Shown: positions 5,748-10,591, counted from the first letter of the stretch. The stretch: 11,061 nt of DNA from Baffinella frigidus (GCA_026770585.1 MU646946.1:93044-104104); one strand, 5' to 3'. Notes: generated by a model from the sequence alone, not told the origin. Translations and numbers: made by a program.

Positions 5748-5901
5748 TACCACCAACCCTCACGGCTTGGGCAGATCGACGATTTTCGATTCGGGATTTC
5801 AAGGGGGTTGAAGTCGGAATCCGACTTCAACGGCTCCAATTCCCCTTGAAATCGGGAAATCGAAAATCGTCGATTCGCCCAAGCCGTGAGGGTTGGTGGT
5901 A
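5748..5901. mobile_element. Large foldback element (about 154 bp hairpin)
   Basis: Arms of 25 bp at 5748-5772 and 5877-5901 (TACCACCAACCCTCACGGCT inward) are perfect. They continue inward with few mismatches through CGACGATTTTCGAT and GATTTCAAGGGG. The centre (5807-5831) is a separate 12-bp-arm palindrome, GTTGAAGTCGGA-A-TCCGACTTCAAC. The ends fit a TA target duplication, but no empty site is available. No open frame of interest. Transcribed, it would give a long hairpin RNA. Confidence 0.85.
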
Positions 5902-5960
5902 GGGGTGGGTTCGGTGCCATGATAACGGCATTTCAAGGCTAAGATAGAAAACACCCGTAT

Positions 5961-5983
5961 CTGAAGGGACGCCGGTGAGAGCT
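5961..5983 (-). pseudogene. Exon B scrap B4
   Basis: GCTCTCACCGGCGTCCCTTC reads ALTGVPS as in exon B3. Both exon ends are missing. An inverted-repeat element begins next to it. Confidence 0.45.
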
Positions 5984-5986
5984 GCA

Positions 5987-6121
5987 ACTTAGCAGCCACC
6001 GGTGGCTTCACGGATACAGTCCATCTAAACGATTTGCACTAGGATCTTATCCATTGCCCTGGAACCTAACCGGAATCTCACCTTGAATTCAAGGTGAAAA
6101 GGTCTTCGGTTGCTGCTAAGT
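5987..6121. mobile_element. Inverted-repeat element with central 20-bp palindrome
   Basis: Arms ACTTAGCAGCCACC (5987-6000) and 6108-6121 match at 13 of 14. Near the right side, 6078-6097 is a perfect 20-bp palindrome (TCACCTTGAATTCAAGGTGA) inside a looser AACCG...CGGTT pair. Confidence 0.65.
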
Positions 6122-6143
6122 GGATAGGCAGCGGAGCCGCCGG

Positions 6144-6250
6144 CCCTGGCATCTAACAAATTCGCCATGGACGTTTGAGCCGTTCTGTACGAGCGCGTCC
6201 TTTTACATTGTAAAAAAGACCACCCCGCACAGAAAAAACACAGATCCCGA
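6144..6250. repeat. Dispersed repeat H, copy 1
   Basis: CATCTAACAAATTCGCC through TTTTACATTGTAAA recurs at 6858-6965. On the minus strand both give KDALVQNGSNVxGEFVRC. Within that stretch two of three differences are silent, which hints at former coding. Both copies lie just 5' of an exon B fragment. Confidence 0.65.
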
Positions 6251-6263
6251 GAGACACCCCAGC

Positions 6264-6405
6264 AACCACACAGTGGACTACGGACCTTTCATCACAAGTC
6301 AACTTACCCTGTGGGCAGTTAACTTCAAGGAGGTTCTAATGCAAATTTGGTCACGTTACCGCTAAATCTAGGAGCCTCGAAACCCTCGAAGCCCACCGAG
6401 TGGGT
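6264..6405. mobile_element. AACCACAC foldback MITE, complete copy next to exon B3
   Basis: Arms AACCACACAGTGGACT (6264-6279) and AGCCCACCGAGTGGGT (6390-6405). The core matches the copy at 1808-1957. Its right end lies only six bases from the end of exon copy B3, immediately intronic of the AAAG|GTACC donor. Confidence 0.8.
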
Positions 6406-6411
6406 AGGTAC

Positions 6412-6476
6412 CTTTGTTAGCCTTGTAAGCCTCGACGGCGTTGGAAGGGACGCCGGTGAGCGCGGAGAAGTATCGG
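6412..6476 (-). pseudogene. Exon B copy B3 (donor side)
   Basis: It reads RYFSALTGVPSNAVEAYKANKG with the AAAG|GTACC donor. Compared with B1 it has three extra codons in frame near its end. The first half, including FFTKNGQLL, is missing. Confidence 0.7.
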
Positions 6477-6494
6477 GCGATGCGGCCTTGCCAT

Positions 6495-6595
6495 GGAAAT
6501 CTAGTGAGGCCAGGGTCGGGGTGCGGCAATCTAGTGAGGGAACTTCTCCGGAAATCTAGTGAGGAAATCTAGTTCCGGAAATCTAGTGAGCGGAA
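6495..6595. repeat. GGAAATCTAGTGAG minisatellite with inverted exon B scrap
   Basis: Five AAATCTAG or CAATCTAG units lie between 6497 and 6588. At 6511-6526 is CAGGGTCGGGGTGCGG on the plus strand. This is the acceptor and first 13 bases of exon copy B5 in opposite orientation to all other exon pieces. The bases 6596-6680 hold no gene. Confidence 0.65.
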
Positions 6596-6679
6596 CTTCA
6601 AGCAGGCAAGGTTTCGCGCCTCAGTGACAGAAACCGCCTGTGCCTTTTATGGGGGGGGGTCGGGGTAGGACCAGCCTAT

Positions 6680-6714
6680 GCCCCTACGGATGGCCTACGG
6701 TAGTGTCCTATAGA
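6680..6714. repeat. Fragment related to the 10675-10835 element
   Basis: CCCCTACGGATGGCCTACGG then TAGTGTCCTATAG resembles 5344-5378 and 10708-10745. Confidence 0.5.
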
Positions 6715-6750
6715 TCACCTTTCCCGAGATCTATTCCAACTGTTAGGTAC

Positions 6751-6850
6751 CTTTGTCAGCCTCGGCGGCGCTGAGGGGGACGCCGGTGAGCGCGGAGAAG
6801 TAGCGGAGGAGTTGGCCGTTCTTGGTGAAGAAGAGCACGGGGAGCGCCCC
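6751..6850 (-). pseudogene. Exon B copy B2, 5' end replaced
   Basis: It reads GALPVLFFTKNGQLL, then RYFSALTGVPLSAAEADKG, and ends at an AAAG|GTACC donor, open throughout. The first codons and the acceptor are replaced by repeat H (6858-6965), whose apparent frame does not match. It could still be expressed if an acceptor upstream were used, because the B frame stays open back to about 6940. Confidence 0.75.
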
Positions 6851-6857
6851 GGCCCTT

Positions 6858-6965
6858 GCATCTAACAAATTCGCCCTGGACGTTGGAGCCGTTCTGTACC
6901 AGCGCGTCCTTTTTACATTGTAAACAGTACCACGCCACACATATAAAACACCTTCCCCGAGATAT
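6858..6965. repeat. Dispersed repeat H, copy 2
   Basis: Same as 6144-6250 with few changes. Ends in a TTTACATTGTAAA near-palindrome and an AT-rich stretch. Confidence 0.65.
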
Positions 6966-6983
6966 ATTGTAGGGATTAGGTAC

Positions 6984-7102
6984 CTTTGTCGGCCTCGGCG
7001 GCGCTGGGGGGCACGCCAGTGAGCGCGGAGAAGTATCGGAGGAGTTGGCCGTTCTTAGTGAAGAAGAGCACCGGCAGCGCCCCGTCGAGCCGCACTCCGA
7101 CC
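6984..7102 (-). CDS. Exon B1, SPRY core (VGVRL...LFFTKNGQLL)
   Basis: This 119-nt exon runs from an AACCAG|GGTCGG acceptor to a GACAAAG|GTACC donor. Its first base completes the codon split by A1 (phase 2). It then reads VGVRLDGALPVLFFTKNGQ, LLRYFSALTGVPPSAAEADK and a leftover G (phase 1) that X2 completes. VG(V)xL...LFFTKNGxLL is the most recognisable SPRY strand pair (in many family members GVxxxxxxxFFTKNGxxLG). The RYFSALTGVPPSAAEAD insert before the next strand is longer than usual for SPRY. It is the only B copy with both splice sites and the whole frame, out of five copies plus one inverted scrap. Confidence 0.85.
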
Positions 7103-7135
7103 CTGGTTTCGTGATTGAGGGTTTTAGTGAAACCC

Positions 7136-7350
7136 CTATCCCCTCTCCCCTAACCCGTACACCCTCAACCCTGACCCCTACAACCTCAACCCTGACCCCT
7201 ACGCCCGCAACCCTGACCCCTACAACCTCAACCCTGACCCCTACACCCGCAACCCTGACCCCTACAACCTCAACCCCGACCCCTACACCCTCAACCCTGA
7301 CCCGTACACCCCATCTAACCCATACAACCACAACCCTGACCCCTGCACCC
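7136..7350. repeat. Higher-order minisatellite (CCCTGACCCCTACAACCTCA)
   Basis: Units of about 27 bases alternate ACCCCTACAACCTCA and ACCCCTACACCCGCA forms, C-rich on the plus strand, between exon copies B1 and B5. Translations (TLTPTTSTLTP) are repeat artefacts. Confidence 0.9.
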
Positions 7351-7358
7351 TATCGAAA

Positions 7359-7402
7359 AGAAGAAGAGCACTTGGAGCGCCCCGTCTAGCCGCACCCCGA
7401 CC
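7359..7402 (-). pseudogene. Exon B copy B5 (acceptor side)
   Basis: AATCAG|GGTCGGGGTGCGG then reads VGVRLDGALQVLFF before running into the minisatellite. The acceptor and the intron bases beyond it (CACGAAATCAG) match B1. Confidence 0.75.
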
Positions 7403-7419
7403 CTGATTTCGTGATTGAG

Positions 7420-7646
7420 GGTTTGGGATTTGGGGTGATTTAGGGTTTGGGGTTTGGGGTGGTTTGGGGTTTGGGGTCTGGGGTCTGGGGGTTTGGGTTT
7501 AGGGTTTAGGGTTTAGGGTTTAGGGTTTAGGGTTTAGGGTTTAGGGGTTAGGTGTTAGGGTTTAGGGTTTAGGGTCTAAAGTTCAGGGTTTAGGTTTTAG
7601 GGTCTAGGGTTCAGGTTTTAGGGTCTAGGGTCTAGGGTTTAGGGTT
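7420..7646. repeat. TTTAGGG/TTTGGGG telomere-like tract
   Basis: TTTGGGG variants pass into seven or more clean TTTAGGG units (7497-7550), then TCTAGGG and TTCAGGG mixtures. It lies in the intron between exons A and B on the minus strand. Confidence 0.92.
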
Positions 7647-7670
7647 AATTTATCGAGGGGGTCAGATTAC

Positions 7671-7840
7671 CTGACGGTATCGCCGGGCCCGAAAGTCGCG
7701 TCGAGGCTAGATGCGCGGTTCAAAGTGGAGGCACGCCGTCGTAAGGGCCTTTCAAGGCGAGGCAAGCCACTGAGGTAAATTTTGTTGGGGTGTGTGAAGC
7801 CTCCGACGGCGTGCCTCCACTTTGCCCAAGAAAAACTGCC
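7671..7840 (-). pseudogene. Exon A copy A0, interrupted
   Basis: The 3' part reads LDATFGPGDTV in the A frame and ends at a GTCAG|GTAATC donor. The middle holds an insertion (7721-7824) and a 5-base frame-breaking insertion (CGCATCTAGCC). The 5' part is reduced to GGGCAGTTTTTCTT, then replaced by another repeat. The donor position matches A1 exactly. Confidence 0.7.
7721..7824. mobile_element. Short inverted-repeat element inside exon copy A0
   Basis: Perfect 21-bp arms (CAAAGTGGAGGCACGCCGTC inward from 7721, and 7804-7824) enclose 62 bp. It lies where A1 has GACAACGAG. The exact target duplication is unclear. Confidence 0.8.
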
Positions 7841-7907
7841 GGACTATCCTTAAGTTGACAGGCTACCCCCCTCGTGCAAATCCGTCGACTTTACCGCGAA
7901 AACGCGC
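7840..7907. mobile_element. Small AAGTTGAC inverted-repeat element, copy 3
   Basis: GCCGGACTATCCTTAAGTTG and CCGTCGACTTTACCGCGAAA match the copies at 4692-4757 (opposite strand) and 5169-5246. It adjoins the truncated start of exon copy A0. Confidence 0.6.
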
Positions 7908-7921
7908 CCCGGTCGCCCTAA

Positions 7922-8075
7922 CCTTGGTCGGATAGCGAGGGGGTAAACAGATCTTTTAAATTCGGGTACGAAATCATTGGTACGAGTCGTGTCCAACTTG
8001 TGGGGGCTTGACTGCGCAAAACTGTAGTCAGACCAGAAATTACCCGCACCGTTTGCCCCCTGGCTCCGACCAAGG
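7922..8075. mobile_element. Imperfect inverted-repeat element between A0 and A1
   Basis: CCTTGGTCGGA then GGGGGTAAAC (7922-7948) pairs with GTTTGCCCCC then TCCGACCAAGG (8051-8075). The spacer is about 100 bp with no open frame of note. Confidence 0.6.
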
Positions 8076-8108
8076 CTCGCGCGGGCGAATGAGCGTTTGG
8101 GATTGTAC

Positions 8109-8206
8109 CCGACGGTGTCGCCGGGCCCGAATTTCGCGTCGAGGCGGCGCGGCTCGTTGTCGAAGAAGAACTGCCCGTCGTCCGAGTGCAGACCCGCGGA
8201 CGTCAT
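8109..8206 (-). CDS. Exon A1, SPRY segment (GLHSDDG...FGPGDTVG)
   Basis: This 98-nt exon runs from a CCCTGCAG|ATG acceptor to a GTCGG|GTACAA donor, phase 0 in and phase 2 out. It reads MTSAGLHSDDGQFFFDNE then PRRLDAKFGPGDTVG. RanBP9-type SPRY domains have (Y)GYHGDDG here, then (F/T)xxGDVIG, so order, spacing and phase agree. The Met is internal, not a start: the preceding exon Y1 ends with PGWQ in phase 0. Four other copies follow to the right at about 190-bp intervals once insertions are discounted. A1 is the only copy with an unbroken frame and both splice sites. Confidence 0.82.
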
Positions 8207-8311
8207 CTGCAGGGAAAAGGTCGAAGCGGTTGGGTAATCGCCTTGTTGCCTGGTACAGAGCCTGCCGGTCTCGTCCTGATCTCGGTACAAATCCTGCCCG
8301 GATTAGTCAAC

Positions 8312-8397
8312 CGCGGTGTCAAAGTTGCGTCGAGGCGTCACGGCTCGTTGTCCAAGAAGAATTGCCCGTCGTCCGAATGGAGACCCGCACTCGTCAT
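8312..8397 (-). pseudogene. Exon A copy A2
   Basis: It reads MTSAGLHSDDGQFFLDNEP and then TGA where A1 has CGC. The CGGGCCCGG of the GPGD motif is deleted. CCTGCAG|ATG is intact, and the donor side reads GCG|GTTGAC. Stop and deletion are shared with A3, so the array expanded from an already broken copy. Confidence 0.75.
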
Positions 8398-8430
8398 CTG
8401 CAGGGAGAAGGTCGAAGCGGTTGAGTAATC

Positions 8431-8582
8431 TAATCGCGATGAGTATTTGACTCAAATACGACCTGACAACGAAAATTACTACACACCGGTCGTTGTCCAG
8501 GCACGTCCGTGTAGTAAGTTTCGTTGCAAATCGGATCGGAGGTCCCCGAAATCGTATTTGACTCAAATACTCGTCCGGATGA
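8431..8582. mobile_element. Family 1 MITE, copy b, 4-bp target duplication
   Basis: The ends are TAATCGCGATGAG and (reversed) TCATCCGGACGAG. AATC flanks both sides (8427-8430, 8583-8586), and uninterrupted units at 8235-8245 and 8946-8956 show a single AATC followed by GC. The subterminal hairpin reads GTATTTGACTCAAATAC at both ends. The inner-arm motif CGAAAATTACTACAC is present. It is non-autonomous. Confidence 0.85.
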
Positions 8583-8628
8583 AATCGCCGCGTTGCCTGG
8601 TACAGAGCCTGCCGGTCTCGTCCTGATC

Positions 8629-8799
8629 TCATCCGGACGAGTATTTTGACAAAATACGATTTTAAAAGTATTTTCAGCGAAAATTACCACACGATTTGTC
8701 TGTATTTTTAAAAATGGTCAAGCCTGTGTAGTAAATTTCGTTGCAAATCGGATCGGAGATCCCCGAAATCGTATTTTGTTAAAATACTCGCCGCGATTA
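8629..8799. mobile_element. Family 1 MITE, copy c, 4-bp target duplication
   Basis: Starts TCATCCGGACGAG and ends CTCGCCGCGATTA. GATC flanks both sides (8625-8628, 8800-8803), and the empty form CTGATCTCGG is at 8277-8285 and 8992-9000. The right interior, GCAAATCGGATCGGAG and on, is nearly identical to copy b in the same orientation, while the outermost end sequences are swapped between b and c. The subterminal hairpin is GTATTTTGACAAAATAC. Confidence 0.85.
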
Positions 8800-8833
8800 G
8801 ATCTCGGTACAAATCCTGCCCGGGTAAGTCAAC

Positions 8834-8919
8834 CGCGGTGTCAAAGTTGCGTCGAGGCGTCACGGCTCGTTGTCGAAGAAGAATTGCCCGTCGTCCGAAT
8901 GGAGACCCGCACTCGTCAT
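8834..8919 (-). pseudogene. Exon A copy A3
   Basis: It has the same length (86 nt), stop codon and GPGD deletion as A2, but FFFDNEP as in A1. The acceptor is CCATAG|ATG. Confidence 0.75.
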
Positions 8920-9027
8920 CTATGGAGGAAAAAAGTCGAAACGGTTGAGTAATCGCAGCGTTTCGTGGTACAAACTCTGCCGGTCTCGTTCTGATCTCGG
9001 TACAAACCCTGCCCGGGTTAAGTCAAC

Positions 9028-9255
9028 CGCGGTGTCAAAGGGCATCAAGCGGCGGGGTTAGCTATCGAAGAAGAATTTCATATGAAAACACTTATAATTT
9101 ATAAACCGGATCTCCATCAAAATTACTACACGTTTGGTTCAATATTACTGTTAAAGATCGTGCTGGGTAGTAAATTTCTTTAAATCCAGCTTATAAATCA
9201 TAAGTGTTTCCATACGAAATTGCCCGTCGTCCGAGTGGAGACCCGCGGAGGTCAT
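9028..9255 (-). pseudogene. Exon A copy A4 with an inserted MITE
   Basis: It begins at GGGCAG|ATGACC, reads MTSAGLHSDDGQF, and is then broken by the 9078-9217 element inside the Phe codons. It resumes as TTCTTCGATAGCTAA with a stop. The 3' part is degraded. Confidence 0.75.
9078..9217. mobile_element. MITE in exon copy A4, AATT target duplication
   Basis: 27-bp arms (TCATATGAAAACACTTATAA inward, and 9191-9217) match at 24 of 27, and all three differences are A/G. AATT flanks both sides (9074-9077, 9218-9221). Uninterrupted A2 and A3 have GAAGAATTGCCCG. The inner motif CAAAATTACTACACG links it distantly to family 1. Confidence 0.88.
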
Positions 9256-9367
9256 CTGCCCGAGCAAAGGTTTTCTTCGGGCTTGGCATTTTCCTCGCCT
9301 TGCAACCAGTCGAGTAATCGCAGCGTTTCCTGGTACAAAGCCTGCCGGTCTCCTCCTGGTCCCGGTA

Positions 9368-9569
9368 TTGTCGAAATGGGCTCCGCGCGGAAAAAATCGA
9401 GGTCAGGTCAGCAACATTTCCCCATTTTTTTGCCTTTTTGTCATCTTATGGGTGGGAGATGCTATTTTGAGATAAAAACCATGCCTAAGATAGCATAAAA
9501 GTCCATTTTTTGGAATTTTTTCTGATTTCCTGACCTGACCTCGATTCCGCGCGAAGCCCATTTCGACAA
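9368..9569. mobile_element. MITE with TA target duplication
   Basis: Arms of 40 to 44 bp (TTGTCGAAATGGGCTCCGCG inward; right arm 9530-9569) differ by one substitution and a 4-base A-run difference. The empty form CGGTACAAA is at 8284-8292 and 8998-9006. The filled site is CGGTA-element-TACAAA, so TA is duplicated. A TA target is typical of Tc1/mariner-type (Stowaway-like) elements. The AT-rich interior contains an ATGCTA/TAGCAT pair and no transposase. Confidence 0.88.
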
Positions 9570-9617
9570 TACAAACCCCGCCCGGGTTAGTCAGCCGTAG
9601 AGAACAAGGCTCGCAAA

Positions 9618-9642
9618 CTGCCAGTCAGGCTGCTTGAAACTT
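9618..9642 (-). pseudogene. Exon Y fragment Y4, donor lost
   Basis: TTTCAAGCAGCCTGACTGGCAG is the donor-side end of exon Y, with TTT in place of the GT donor and CCTGACTGG in place of CCTGGCTGG. The rest is repeat. Confidence 0.6.
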
Positions 9643-9935
9643 GGGGGTTGGGGTTGAGGTTGAGAGTTTAAAGTTTAGGGTTTAGGGTTTGGGGTTTGGG
9701 GTGTAGGGTTTAGGGTTTAGGGTTTGGGGTGTAGGGTTTGAGGTTGAGAGTTTAAAGCTTAGGATTTAGGGTTTAGGGTTTGGGGTGTAGGGTTTGGGGT
9801 TTGGGGTTTAGGGTTTGGGGTCTAGGGTTGAGGGTTTTGGGTTTAGGGTTTAGGGTTTAGGGTTTAGGGTTTAGGGTTCTGGGTTTAGGGTTTAGGGATT
9901 AGGGTTTAGTGTTTAGGGTTTAGGGATTAGGCTTC
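9643..9935. repeat. TTTAGGG-rich telomere-like tract
   Basis: Mixed TTTAGGG, TTTGGGG and TGTAGGG units. A GGTTGAGAGTTTAAAG motif appears twice (9657 and 9742), showing an internal duplication of about 85 bases. There are clean TTTAGGG runs near 9840-9880. Confidence 0.9.
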
Positions 9936-9944
9936 AGGGCCAAC

Positions 9945-9969
9945 CTGCCAGCCAGGCTGCTTGAAACTT
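9945..9969 (-). pseudogene. Exon Y fragment Y3 (donor side)
   Basis: GTTTCAAGCAGCCTGGCTGG then CAG|GTTGG keeps the FKQPGWQ codons and a GT donor. Repeats lie on the 5' side. Confidence 0.65.
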
Positions 9970-10037
9970 CGGCTTTGGGGTTCACATTTCGGGGTTTAGG
10001 GTTTAGGGTTTAGGGTTCAGGGTTTAAGGTTGAGAAC

Positions 10038-10061
10038 CTGCCAGCCAGGCTGCTTGAAACT
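10038..10061 (-). pseudogene. Exon Y fragment Y2 (donor side)
   Basis: AGTTTCAAGCAGCCTGGCTG then GCAG|GTTCTC. It has the same retained exon end as Y3 with a good donor. Confidence 0.65.
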
Positions 10062-10076
10062 GGGGGTTCCTGATTT

Positions 10077-10104
10077 CTGGTTTCTGGTTTCTGGTTTCTG
10101 GTTT
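10077..10104. repeat. TTTCTGG mini-array
   Basis: About four tandem GGTTTCT units, a 7-base variant not seen elsewhere in the window. Confidence 0.85.
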
Positions 10105-10136
10105 CGGGTTAAGGTCCAAGGTTAAGGGGTTAGGAC

Positions 10137-10203
10137 CTGCCAGCCAGGCTGCTTGAAGAATGTTGAGCGGTTCCGCCCGACCGACACGCCCACCGAGATG
10201 CAC
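10137..10203 (-). CDS. Exon Y1, SPRY segment (CISVGVS...QPGW)
   Basis: This 67-nt exon runs from an AACCCAG|GTGC acceptor to a TGGCAG|GTCCT donor. The first base completes the TGG codon begun by W1. It then reads CISVGVSVGRNRS followed by TFFKQPGWQ and ends in phase 0. (I)xIGxS...xLPGW is the conserved SPRY pair preceding the GYHGDDG segment, which is what exon A1 supplies next. Three partial copies to the left keep only the donor side. It is the only full copy. Confidence 0.78.
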
Positions 10204-10418
10204 CTGGGTTGGGGTTTGGGGTTTGGGGTCTGGGGTTTGGGGTCTGGGGTTTGGGGTTTGGGGTTTAGGGTCTGGGGTTTGGGGTTTGGGGTTTGGGGTT
10301 TGGGGTTTGGGGTCTGGGGTTTGGGGTTTGGGTGTTCGGGGGTTAGGGTCGGGAGTTAGGGTTGAGGGTTGAGGGTTGAGGGTTTGGGGTTTAGGGTTTA
10401 GGGTTTAGGATTTGGTAC
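10204..10418. repeat. TTTGGGG/TCTGGGG tract forming the W1-Y1 intron
   Basis: The 215 bases between exons W1 and Y1 consist almost entirely of TTTGGGG with interspersed TCTGGGG units, then TTGAGGG and TTTAGGG. If spliced, this intron is essentially pure telomere-like repeat, C-rich in the RNA. GVWGLGFG-type open frames here are artefacts. Confidence 0.88.
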
Positions 10419-10487
10419 CACGTGCGCCAAGTGTCGTCAGACGTTTTTTCCTGGCCCGCGTACTCCATCACCGTCACTTCCATGTAC
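10419..10487 (-). CDS. Exon W1, first SPRY strand in view (YMEVTV)
   Basis: This 69-nt exon runs from a CAAACAG|GTAC acceptor to an ACGTG|GTACC donor, entering and leaving in phase 2. It reads YMEVTVMEYAGQEK then TSDDTWRT plus the start of a Trp codon completed by Y1. SPRY domains typically have (Y)YFEVxVL just before the IGxS strand. The position and the phase match support it. The peptide between EVTVME and CISVG is less typical, so the donor choice is less certain than for the other exons. The exons encoding the N-terminus should lie beyond the right edge. Confidence 0.68.
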
Positions 10488-10535
10488 CTGTTTGTGTTTA
10501 AGGTTCAGGGTCAGGTTCGGAGGGTTCAGGCTGGT

Positions 10536-10591
10536 CACGTGACCCACGCCAGGTCACGTGGCCCTGCACGTGCATGAGAACCACACACGTG
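10536..10591. promoter_or_regulatory. Cluster of four CACGTG (G-box/E-box) palindromes
   Basis: CACGTG occurs at 10536, 10555, 10567 and 10586, spaced 19, 12 and 19 bases, two of them as GGTCACGTG. CACGTG is a classic binding site for bHLH and bZIP factors in plants and animals. Here it lies between exon copies W1 and W2, so a promoter role is only a possibility. A fifth copy at 10419-10424 overlaps the W1 donor. Confidence 0.4.

Larger units (their letters stand above)
8280..9600 (-). repeat. Tandem array of exon A units (about 190 bp each)
   Basis: Each unit carries, in minus-strand order, GAGACCGGCAGGCTnTGTAC with a CTGCGATTACTC stretch, a splice-acceptor region, a shortened exon A, then GACACCGCGGTTGACT and CCCGGGCAGG. 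Unit boundaries marked by GATCTCGGTAC lie at 8278, 8800 and 8993, with a partial one near 9358. Four mobile elements inserted into the array, and neighbouring units serve as empty-site controls. The CAGGCTTTGTACCAGGAAAC stretch can be read ALYQETLRLLDW, but it is not needed between exons Y and A. Confidence 0.8.

Noticed and set aside
8206-8206. The ATG of exon A1 as a translation start
   Set aside because: It lies right after a good CTGCAG acceptor, and exon Y1 joins it in phase 0 to give the expected PGW...HSDDG spacing of a SPRY domain.
7850-8290. A single 146-residue minus-strand protein
   Set aside because: Only the middle part is exon A1. The reading continues through the splice acceptor upstream and through the donor into an inverted-repeat element, so the unspliced frame is accidental.
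8008-8428. Arg-rich plus-strand open frames opposite the exon A array
   Set aside because: They are antisense shadows of GC-rich exon A copies. The minus strand carries the SPRY motifs and splice sites.
8430-8690. Open frames inside the family 1 MITEs
   Set aside because: They run through inverted arms and host sequence alike and show no transposase motif.
8280-9600. A CRISPR-like or bacterial direct-repeat array
   Set aside because: The units are about 190 bp, contain exon and splice-site sequence, and have no short repeat with uniform unique spacers.
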